Assembly: GCA_013791905.1 (NCBI GenBank)
Contig: VMSX01000029.1
Coordinates: 124,001 to 188,000, forward strand
Reading direction: 5' to 3'
Length of the DNA: 64,000 nt
Origin: Rhodocyclaceae bacterium
GTDB taxonomy: Bacteria; Pseudomonadota; Gammaproteobacteria; Burkholderiales; Rhodocyclaceae
Shown: piece after piece, positions 29,135 through 36,305 of the stretch
How positions within the stretch are numbered: the stretch's first letter is position 1
Layout of the letters: each line of letters begins with the position of its first letter
Translations under genes and position numbers: made by a program
The notes under the pieces: generated by a model
Database searches by the model: none
What the model was told of the DNA's origin: nothing
The model's input: only the letters and a program-made list of their open reading frames with translations

Positions 29135-29502
29135 CGCGCGGATAAGCTGTGGATGACTCATTGCGTTTTGACGTGAAAGCCAACCAGCTACACTCGGCGC
29201 TATAACGTAACTCATTGATAATTCGGTAGTGAAAATTAATTCACTTGTATCCCTTGCGGAACTGCTTAGAATTTTTCGCATCGCTACGGAAATATGTAGC
29301 GATGGTGCTAGGGATGGCGGCGGCAACCGCCCCCCTAGCGATTCGCAAACAGACAGCGTCCAATCTGCGAAGGGATTTTGAGTGCTCCCAAACGGAAACA
29401 TAGCCCATCCAAAGTTAACCTGCAAGCCGCCTTTTATGGTAATGCACGGAACGCTACGGAATGGGCTATGCGGGCGCTGTCATGTCATAGGAACTTACAG
29501 AC
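29135..29502. other. Gene-free stretch after the integrase with two strong hairpins
   Basis: No gene is supported. CATCGCTAC/GTAGCGATG (29279-29304, perfect 9 bp) is followed at once by GCTAGGG/CCCTAGC (29307-29339) with an inner GGCGG/CCGCC. No T-tract follows either. They may end integrase transcription or form a structured recognition site. Confidence 0.55.
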
Positions 29503-29757
29503 ATGGCCGCACGAAACGAAATTGCAATTAGTGAAGCGAAGGAAATCCGAATCCTTCGGCGCAAACAGGTTGAAGCCCGCATCGGGCTATCCCGTTCCAG
29601 CATCTATGCTCGTCTGAGGCATAACCCCAAGAGGCCGAGCGATTTTGACCCGACATTTCCTAAGCCTATATCCATCGGCGCGAAAGCTATCGGCTGGATT
29701 GAAGCCGAGGTAGAGGCATGGCTTGTAGCCAAAATCCAGAAAAGCCGCAAGGCTTGA
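29503..29757 (+). CDS. AlpA-family regulator / excisionase-like protein
   Basis: 84 residues with the MerR-like helix-turn-helix of AlpA: RRKQVEARIGLSRSSIYARL, then FPKPISIGAKAIGWIEAEVE and AWLVAKI. In CP4-57 and P4-like elements AlpA activates integrase expression or aids excision. ATG 29503 has only a weak upstream site. Its position between integrase and replication genes fits this role. Confidence 0.88.
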   Translation: MAARNEIAISEAKEIRILRRKQVEARIGLSRSSIYARLRHNPKRPSDFDPTFPKPISIGAKAIGWIEAEVEAWLVAKIQKSRKA

Positions 29758-29771
29758 AAGGGGAGGCGACC

Positions 29772-29972
29772 ATGATCTACAAACAAAACCCCCGGCTGGC
29801 AGGCCGGGGCAAGTTAATAGATAAAAACAATCATCAATACATTAATCATAGCATTCTTGAGCGGAACTATTGCTACTGTCGTGCTGGAACTGCCTGCATT
29901 TATTGCCTGACGTGGAATCGGCTGATACGCCAATTTGAAGCGCGGCAGATGGCATGGGGGACAATGGTATGA
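29772..29972 (+). CDS. Small cysteine-containing protein coupled to the primase gene
   Basis: 66 residues from ATG 29772, with GGGGAGG five bases upstream. The centre has YCYCRAGTACIYC, four cysteines that could bind a metal. Its stop overlaps the next start (ATGGTATGA: ATG at 29969, TGA at 29970-29972), which supports both genes. No family is recognised; similar small genes precede replication proteins in other islands. Confidence 0.6.
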   Translation: MIYKQNPRLAGRGKLIDKNNHQYINHSILERNYCYCRAGTACIYCLTWNRLIRQFEARQMAWGTMV

Positions 29973-32542
29973 ATGCGTGTCCTATCTCCATCGTTCAAAA
30001 CTGTCGCTCCACCGTATCGGCCGTGCATCAAGTCACGTTCGACAAGTTGGCGGAACGGTTCAAACAACCCGATGTCGGCACGAAAGACGGCAAAGCTTGG
30101 ATCCCTGCCGATATTCCTGTCGGAGAAAGAAAAGCCGAGCGCGTCAAGTCTGTGTCGTTCCTTGTACTGGACATCGAAGCCGAAGCCGAACCAGTCAGCG
30201 ATGAAACCGGCAAGCCGTTGCTGGATGACAAGGGTGATCGTGTAAAGCGGTATGTCGGGCCGGAACCGCCGACACCGGACGCAATGATTGCCGAGATCGG
30301 TTTGTGGAACTGGCAGTGCATCCTGCATACGAGTTACAGCCATTCAATAGAGCATCCACGATATCGACTGACGTTCGCATTGTCGCGCCCGTTGCTACCG
30401 GTAGAGGTCAAACCATTGGGCCTGCATGTTGCGGCGCTGATCGGCATTGGCGACTGCATCGACACCGGCTGCCTGGAACCGGCACGGCTGTTCTATCTCC
30501 CGCGCTGTCCTGCCGACCGGCTAGCCCTGTTCCGTCATGGTGTGACTGCCGGGCAGCCGTTGCTTGTCGATGATCTGCTGGTCGAGGCAGGCAAGATCAA
30601 CGTGGCCAGAAAATCGGCGGCAGCAACACGGCGAACAGGTCAGTCTGGGAACGTGATTCAGGCATTTAACGATGCCCATGATGTCGGGTTGGTTCTTGAA
30701 CAACACGGATACGAACAACGGGGTCGGCGGCGCTGGATCTGGCCGGGGAGCACTACCGGACTACCGGGGGTTCGCCTGTTACCGGATTCGATGCCAGAAC
30801 GGGTTTATTCCTCTCACGGCGGTGACCCGTTGAACGACGGCCATGCCCATGACGCATTTAACTGCTGGCGCATCCTGAATCATGGCGGCGACATGACGGT
30901 GGCAGTGCGCGAAGCGGCGCGATTGCTGGGGCTGGATCGGCCTGCAAGCGAATCGACAATCGCAGCAAGGGCAGTACTTCAAAACGCACCAGCGAATACA
31001 ACACAGACTGATCTGGTCGATTTTCACCGAAACGCACCGAAGCCTGACGAGGGCATGCTTTACGGTTTGGTGGGTGACGTGGGTAAAGCGGCGGCAGAAA
31101 CGACCGAGGCGAACAGATTTGCGGTAGCAGCGGGCTTCCTGTCGTTTCTGTCGGCTGCCGTAGGACGCGACGTCTACATCCCGGTGGGCAACACGAAACA
31201 TCATGCGCGGCTGTTTACTTTGCAGGTGGGACGCACCGGACGCGGCCGCAAGGGCGATGCCATGTCCCTTGTGCAGCGGGTTCGACAGGGCATCGAAGAA
31301 CAGCATTGCCAGCGGGCCGGCATAGTTGCCGATCCATTCTGTGGTGGTCATCACTTTGGTGGACTCAGCACGCGGGAAGGACTGGCGCTGCTAATTCATG
31401 ATGGGTACAAGAACGGCAAAGACGAGGTGCCCGCGATTCTGGACAAGCGGCTGTGGGTGGTGGAGTCAGAATTCGCCAACGTGTTGCATCAGGCCAAGCG
31501 CGACGGCAACACTCTTTCTGCCGCGCTACGCGACGCCTGGGACGGCATCAGCATCAGACCAGCAACCAAGACGGCACGGCTGTGGGCTAGCGACCCACAC
31601 ATCGCACTGAGCGCGGCCATCACACCATCGGAGTTGCTGAATCTAATGAATTCACGGGAGTTGTCGAATGGGTTCGCCAATCGCTTCCTGATCTTTTGGG
31701 CTGAACGCGAACGGATCGAGCCATTCCCAAAACCTACCCATGCGGCAGTTGTCGAGGAACTGGTACGGCGGACGATGGAGGTTATCCGCTTCGCCAAGGG
31801 TGAATACCCTGAGACGACAAACAGCCGGGCATTGGAACTGTCGGCCGACGCTCAGGTCGAATATGCACGGCTGTATCGAGGGGAACTGTCTGCGGTGGCC
31901 GATGGCGAGAAAGTGACGGCACTGCTCGAAAGACGCGCGCCGATGTTGCTCCGGCTGGCGATGCTCTTCGCCTTGACCGACCTAGTTATGGTGATCGAGG
32001 TTCACCACATTCATGCAGCACTGGCGTGGACGCAGTTTCATCGGGATTCGGTAAGGTTCATTTTCGACGATGCCGCTGGCGAGGATGCAGCAAGGGAATC
32101 GACGGATGCAGCAGGCAAGATTCTCGACTATCTCAAACAGCATGGGCGTACCGGGCGGCGGGATTTGCTGCTGAAATGTTTTTCCGGACACTTATTGGCG
32201 CAGAGGCTGGATGAGGCGCTGGACTCTTTACTGATGGATTCGCCACCGGCTATCGAGATGATCGAGGGGGACAGGACGGAAAATGGCAAACTGCCAAAGT
32301 TCTATCAGTTATTGAATCCGCGCGAACTTGCGAACTTGCCCATCAGCACGGGCTTTCCGCAAGTTCGCGGTGTGGCTAACTTGGCTAACTTGGACGCAGT
32401 GCAGAGCAATCCAGATTCGCCTGGTTATCCAAGTTCGCAAGTTAGCGAAACTGCTGAAACTCGCACCAATAGGGCAAGTTCGCCAAGTTATCCAAGTTCG
32501 CACAAGGCCAGTAGTAATCAGATCATCGGGGTGGTGCTATGA
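29969..32542 (+). CDS. Primase-helicase-like replication protein (DUF3987 C-terminal domain)
   Basis: 857 residues. The N-terminal 200 resemble an archaeo-eukaryotic primase core: acidic FLVLDIEAEAE near residue 65, and HTSYSHSIEHPRYRLTFALS with the catalytic-type histidine near 115. Residues 340-700 match the DUF3987/YfjI ATPase: LFTLQVGRTGRGRKGDAM is a variant Walker A and LWVVESEFANVL the Walker B. ATG 29969 is preferred over 29954 because it overlaps the upstream stop and has GGGGGA upstream. It probably replicates or maintains the excised island. The 3' end contains iteron-like repeats, and its last bases overlap the next gene (ATGA). Confidence 0.82.
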   Translation: MNACPISIVQNCRSTVSAVHQVTFDKLAERFKQPDVGTKDGKAWIPADIPVGERKAERVKSVSFLVLDIEAEAEPVSDETGKPLLDDKGDRVKRYVGPEPPTPDAMIAEIGLWNWQCILHTSYSHSIEHPRYRLTFALSRPLLPVEVKPLGLHVAALIGIGDCIDTGCLEPARLFYLPRCPADRLALFRHGVTAGQPLLVDDLLVEAGKINVARKSAAATRRTGQSGNVIQAFNDAHDVGLVLEQHGYEQRGRRRWIWPGSTTGLPGVRLLPDSMPERVYSSHGGDPLNDGHAHDAFNCWRILNHGGDMTVAVREAARLLGLDRPASESTIAARAVLQNAPANTTQTDLVDFHRNAPKPDEGMLYGLVGDVGKAAAETTEANRFAVAAGFLSFLSAAVGRDVYIPVGNTKHHARLFTLQVGRTGRGRKGDAMSLVQRVRQGIEEQHCQRAGIVADPFCGGHHFGGLSTREGLALLIHDGYKNGKDEVPAILDKRLWVVESEFANVLHQAKRDGNTLSAALRDAWDGISIRPATKTARLWASDPHIALSAAITPSELLNLMNSRELSNGFANRFLIFWAERERIEPFPKPTHAAVVEELVRRTMEVIRFAKGEYPETTNSRALELSADAQVEYARLYRGELSAVADGEKVTALLERRAPMLLRLAMLFALTDLVMVIEVHHIHAALAWTQFHRDSVRFIFDDAAGEDAARESTDAAGKILDYLKQHGRTGRRDLLLKCFSGHLLAQRLDEALDSLLMDSPPAIEMIEGDRTENGKLPKFYQLLNPRELANLPISTGFPQVRGVANLANLDAVQSNPDSPGYPSSQVSETAETRTNRASSPSYPSSHKASSNQIIGVVL
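32322..32501 (+). repeat. Iteron-like octamer cluster (AAGTTCGC / GCGAACTT)
   Basis: Direct and inverted copies of AAGTTCGC or AAGTTAGC lie at 32322, 32330, 32361, 32375, 32384, 32431, 32439, 32476, 32485 (variant) and 32494. Several are spaced 8-9 bases apart in tandem. They fall inside the 3' end of the primase-helicase gene. Confidence 0.7.
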
Positions 32543-33033
32543 ACCCCGTCGACCTGATTGCGGCAGCACTGGCTGACGGGGTTGAACTGCGTCTGCTGAA
32601 TAATGGCAAGCTCAAAGCCTTGGGAGACAGCGCAGCTATCGAGAGATGGACAGGTCGGCTCAAAGAGCAAAAGGCCAGCATCATCGAATCCCTGAAAGTC
32701 GGCGCCGGCGATACGGCGACATCCTGGGGCTGGCTACTGCACTTTCCCGACCGTGCGCCATTGCCGGTGTTGGTGGTGCCGCATGTGACCCATGCCGAGA
32801 TTCTGGATCAGCACCCGGACGCTATCGCGGCAGAACCCTATGACCCGATCCAGCGGCACCCCATCGCCCGCATGACCGGCGACGAAGAGCAGGCTATTCG
32901 AGCATGGTTGGCACTGATCGAGGAAACCGACCCGGCGACCATCGCCGACGTGCTGAATCAGTGCCAGCAGGACGCCGATGCGCGGGACTACTTTATTGGG
33001 CGGGCGGAGGCGGAGGTGCCAATTGCTTCCTGA
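32539..33033 (+). CDS. Island protein with TubC-like N-terminal domain
   Basis: 164 residues. The first 50 (MNPVDLIAAALADGVELRLL, then NGKLKALG and AIERWTGRLKEQKASIIESL) resemble TubC-type docking domains often found after replication genes in islands. The rest is unassigned. The codons KVGAGDTATSW come from a copy of the 24-bp repeat at the domain junction. Translation is coupled to the primase gene by an ATGA overlap. A function in replication or partner docking is only inferred. Confidence 0.7.
   Translation: MNPVDLIAAALADGVELRLLNNGKLKALGDSAAIERWTGRLKEQKASIIESLKVGAGDTATSWGWLLHFPDRAPLPVLVVPHVTHAEILDQHPDAIAAEPYDPIQRHPIARMTGDEEQAIRAWLALIEETDPATIADVLNQCQQDADARDYFIGRAEAEVPIAS
32695..32718 (+). 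repeat. Dispersed 24-bp repeat inside an island gene
   Basis: AAAGTCGGCGCCGG followed by CGATACGGCG. Translated as K-V-G-A-G-D-T-A. Confidence 0.75.
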
Positions 33034-33279
33034 CGGCTCCCATTCACTCCCGAAAACACTGAGGGGCAGGTGTTTCGAGCCTCAGGCCAGTTCGATAGCC
33101 ATGTTCCAGCAACTTTCCAGTGGAAAGTTGCGCTGTGCCGCACTGCATAAGGAAAAGCGAGCGCAGTCCGACGCAATCCAACAACGTTTACTTTCCACGA
33201 TGTGCTATCGCTCGCGTCGTCGCAGGGGAACAACGCAAGTAGGCGCTGGTGACCAGTGCCCCGCGGCCGTATCGATCAT
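33034..33279. other. Island intergenic stretch with a perfect hairpin
   Basis: No gene is supported. GCAACTTTCC-AGT-GGAAAGTTGC (33109-33131) is a perfect 10-bp inverted repeat without a T-tract. It could end transcription of the replication operon or be a protein-binding site. Confidence 0.5.
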
Positions 33280-33821
33280 TAGGCAGTAAGTCCGGTGGCT
33301 GTAACGTACTCGGGCAGGTTGCGCACATAGGCTTGCGCCTGTTCCGCAAACCACCGATACACCGCCGGACCTTACGCGGTGGCAGATAGTTTCGGCGCAG
33401 AATCGAAGGGCGTTACTGTTGGCGCGGCGTCGCCGCTGACGTACAGGGAGTAGAGCGCTTGCGAGCCTAGCGCCTGTATCGCAGACGCCACCACATCACG
33501 GTGAACGCCCCCCTGACCAAAGCCCTCCAGAAGACCATGCCGTGTACTGGGATTGGATAAGAGTTGCTGCCATAAACGTGCCGGCTCAGTGATTCGAGAT
33601 ACCCCGACTTCCGTATCACCGCTTCCGACCAGGGCGCGTGTGGTGATTGCCCGACGTAGCGTAGCGCTGCCAGCGCCACTTTTACCCGGATCGGCAGATA
33701 GGCCAACCACAGCCATCCATCCCTCTCCCCGTACATCCGAGCGTTCGCCAGAAAGTATGTTTTCAAATTGCCCATCAGTGGTAAGGCGAACATTCTCAAC
33801 TCCTGTAACCCGGCGCTCCAC
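33280..33821 (-). pseudogene. Possible broken gene, unknown family
   Basis: A 149-residue frame (33372-33821) ends at a TAA. The same frame continues for 29 codons (including VYRWFAEQAQAYVRNLPEYV) to a second TAA at 33280. That tail looks like real protein sequence, so the first stop may have split a longer gene. Overlapping frames are open in both directions, so the coding strand is not certain. No family is recognised. Confidence 0.3.
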
Positions 33822-33847
33822 CAGAGCGCAGAGGCAATCAGCAATGA

Positions 33848-34009
33848 CGAGTCAACACCCTGACCGTCGAACGGCTACGCGGCCGACAAGCCGCCGCGTA
33901 CCTCGTCGACGCGCGTCGGCGCGACGTGCCGCTCTCGGTGGAGGGCGAGCGCATCGTCGCCATCAAACCGGCCCGCGCTATCGGCCACAGTGACATCCGG
34001 GCTCCTTGA
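33848..34009 (+). pseudogene. Remnant of a TubC-like or related small domain
   Basis: An open stretch without a start codon encodes LTVERLRGRQAAAYLVDARR followed by DVPLSVEGERIVAIKPARA, similar in pattern to TubC-like domains of island proteins. A stop lies immediately upstream in frame (33845). Probably a fragment left by deletion. Confidence 0.3.
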
Positions 34010-34043
34010 ATTAGGTGCCGATGCTTTCCGGAGAGCAACTGTT

Positions 34044-34379
34044 TTAGCGATTGCGAATCTCGATTATCGTGTCAGACTCTTTAACGAGGGGGCGTGCTTT
34101 GCTTCCGGGTGCCGTGCACCTGAATTGCAACTCTGTAGAGCCAAGTCGCCCCGGATTCGCCGGCGTAGTTGTTACATGCAGTGTCTCGACCTCAAGCCCT
34201 TTCTCGCGGCAGAAGGTATTGGCTTCACGATAGACCTCTGCTTTATTGGTGAGTGACACACCAAGACCTGGTGCGCCATCTTTCTTACCAATCATGTAGG
34301 AATCTCGGTCCATCGGAATAACACCAGTGCTTGAGCAAGCGCTAACCAATAGTAGTAACGGAAGCAGAGAGGCTTTCAA
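34044..34379 (-). CDS. Small lipoprotein, unknown function
   Basis: 111 residues if started at TTG 34379, which follows GGGGAT by about six bases. The N-terminus KASLLPLLLLVSAC gives a good lipobox (VSAC), so cleavage and lipidation at that Cys are expected. The mature part includes MDRDSYMIGKKDGAPGLGVS and two more cysteines (FCREKG, FRCTAPG). A frame upstream to 34460 lacks a signal sequence at its start. Function unknown. Confidence 0.65.
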   Translation of the reverse strand: MKASLLPLLLLVSACSSTGVIPMDRDSYMIGKKDGAPGLGVSLTNKAEVYREANTFCREKGLEVETLHVTTTPANPGRLGSTELQFRCTAPGSKARPLVKESDTIIEIRNR

Positions 34380-34558
34380 TGGAATCCCCGAATAAGGTAA
34401 GGAACAGCGATGAATGAAGGTGTCCGAGTAGGACGTAATGTACTGCGTGGATTGCGCCATTGGAGTCCGACCCCTTTATCTCCTCTTGAATTCATCGGCC
34501 TTGCGATTTTCTTGGCAGAAACATGCGTCTGAACCCTGATCGGTATGGGTGGCGCACC

Positions 34559-35521
34559 TCATCGGGTCGAGACCGTTTTCAAGAATCTTTGAGCAAGAGC
34601 AGGATCAAGCGATTCGAGGCGTTTATGTACCTCCAGAACCTTGTGATGCTGACCTGACATTGCGTAGGCTATGCCCAGGTTGTTCCACGCACCGGCAAAT
34701 TTAGGATTTATGCGCAGTGCTTTCTGGAAGGTTTCGATGGATTTGGCGGGTTGACCAGTATGAAGGTAAGCAGTGCCCAAACCGTACAACACCTTGGCAT
34801 CTTCTGGATTGGTGCGCAGGGCCTGCTGGAAGGCTTCGATGGCCTCGGCAAGCTGACCGGCGTTACCGTAAGCTATGCCCAGGTTGTTCCACGCATCGGC
34901 ATATCCTGGATTGATGCGTAGAGCCCTCCGGTAAGCTTCGATGGCCTTGGCAGACTGATTGACGCCACCGTAGGCGTTGCCAAGGTTGTACCACGCCTCA
35001 GCATATTCCGGATTGATACGTAGAGCCTCCTTTTGGGCATCAATAGCCTTGGCGGGTTGGCCAGTTTCGGTGTAGGCGACGCCAAGGTTGTTCCACGCTT
35101 TGACATATTCTGGATTGATGCGCAAAGCCTGCTGGTAGGCTTCGATAGCCTTTGTGGGTTGGCCAGAACTGCTGTAGGCGGCACCCAGGTTGAGCCATGT
35201 GGCGTCAAATGCCGGATTGATGCGTAGGGCCCGCTGGTAGTTTTCGATGGCTTTGGCGGGTTGGCCGGCTTTGTTGTAAGCGTTGCCAAGGGTGTACCAC
35301 GCCAACCACGCTTCGCCACCACCAGGTTGCTCCTTCGTCCAGCGAAGGCTGTGTTCGATCATGGCCGACCAGTTCTTACGGTTTTCCAGTTCTATCGACT
35401 GTTTCAGCCACTGTATGTTCGATTGGGCGGTGGCGGCTTGCTCGTATACCTCGTTGGGTGTCTTGGCAAAGATTGGGGAAGCAGCCAGAATAACGGCAGC
35501 GATTATTGCGTAGCGAAGCAT
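34559..35521 (-). CDS. Exported TPR-repeat protein
   Basis: 320 residues with a signal peptide (MLRYAIIAAVILAASPIFA). About seven TPR units follow, each about 34 residues, of the form AWNNLGIAYGNAGQ plus AIEAFQQALRINPE. The DNA repeats at 102-base spacing are obvious, so the number of units may vary by recombination. TPR units bind peptides or proteins; periplasmic location is likely. No partner is identifiable. Confidence 0.9.
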   Translation of the reverse strand: MLRYAIIAAVILAASPIFAKTPNEVYEQAATAQSNIQWLKQSIELENRKNWSAMIEHSLRWTKEQPGGGEAWLAWYTLGNAYNKAGQPAKAIENYQRALRINPAFDATWLNLGAAYSSSGQPTKAIEAYQQALRINPEYVKAWNNLGVAYTETGQPAKAIDAQKEALRINPEYAEAWYNLGNAYGGVNQSAKAIEAYRRALRINPGYADAWNNLGIAYGNAGQLAEAIEAFQQALRTNPEDAKVLYGLGTAYLHTGQPAKSIETFQKALRINPKFAGAWNNLGIAYAMSGQHHKVLEVHKRLESLDPALAQRFLKTVSTR

Positions 35522-35604
35522 TTACGTTCCTCTATCTCGGTAGCGAGTAAGACTGTTGGCCGAAGCCGCCGTATGCGTATCGTAATAAATGTGCGTCTGT
35601 GCGC

Positions 35605-35844
35605 TCATTTGGTCTTGACCTGTCCAGTCTCTGGGTTGATGCTGACGCTGAGCGGACAAAATCCCCGAACCAAAATAGAAAAACTGTAACCGCCAAGGGT
35701 TCGGTAGTGACACTGTGTCAGCATGAAATCTCCAGTTGGCGAATTGCCGGTATTCGTTGCCGTTTCCCACTGACCGTAGGCGAGGGCGGTGGTAGTGCCG
35801 CCGATCAAAAGTGCCAAAGCTGTTAGCCACATCTTAATGCGCAT
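35605..35844 (-). CDS. Small secreted protein, unknown function
   Basis: 79 residues. Signal peptide MRIKMWLTALALLIGGTTTA with cleavage near LAYG. The mature part has two cysteines (LTQCHYRT, GFCPLS) that could form a disulfide and ends SINPETGQVKTK. It diverges from the XRE regulator. Similar small proteins occur in islands; no named family is recognised. Confidence 0.6.
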   Translation of the reverse strand: MRIKMWLTALALLIGGTTTALAYGQWETATNTGNSPTGDFMLTQCHYRTLGGYSFSILVRGFCPLSVSINPETGQVKTK

Positions 35845-35920
35845 CGGTCGCTCCGTTATGTTTTTGGAATGGGTATCCTATCCCGTGGTATCAAGTTCCG
35901 CAATAACTCAGCATTTCGGG

Positions 35921-36166
35921 ATGGCAAGACCATCACCAATTCATGCTGGCGACCCTGCACTTGTGGGCATCGGCCAAGCGATTCGCGAACTGCGGGCGGC
36001 AGTCGAGATGTCGCAGGAAGCACTGGCCCACGAAGCCGGGATGGATCGCAGTTACATGGGCGGCATTGAGCGTGGCGAGCACAACCTGACCCTCATCAAC
36101 CTGTTGCGCATCTGTCGGTGCCTGCGTGTCAGCGTCAGCGAATTGTTGCGGCGCGCTGGTGTATAG
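35921..36166 (+). CDS. XRE-family transcriptional regulator
   Basis: 81 residues from ATG 35921. The Cro/C1 helix-turn-helix is clear: GIGQAIRELRAAVEMSQEAL, then HEAGMDRSYMGGIERGEHN. This compact form is common beside restriction-modification genes as a controller protein. Here it lies upstream of, and convergent with, the end of hsdR. Its target is unknown; candidate inverted repeats lie between fic and hsdR. Confidence 0.88.
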   Translation: MARPSPIHAGDPALVGIGQAIRELRAAVEMSQEALAHEAGMDRSYMGGIERGEHNLTLINLLRICRCLRVSVSELLRRAGV

Positions 36167-36305
36167 ATGCTGGTGGGTGGTGGCCGTGCATCTACCGAAA
36201 GCATCGCCTTAATCCGTTTTTGGGGGTGTCAATGCAGGGCGTCCTTGGCCTGCAACTGACTCTTCTGCGGACTGTTCCTGCACTTACCGCATCAACCGCC
36301 TGAGG

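Noticed and set aside
33553-33993. Plus-strand ORF of 146 residues in the decayed island stretch
   Set aside because: Ser/Arg/Pro-rich with no motif, overlapping frames on the other strand; looks like a shadow.
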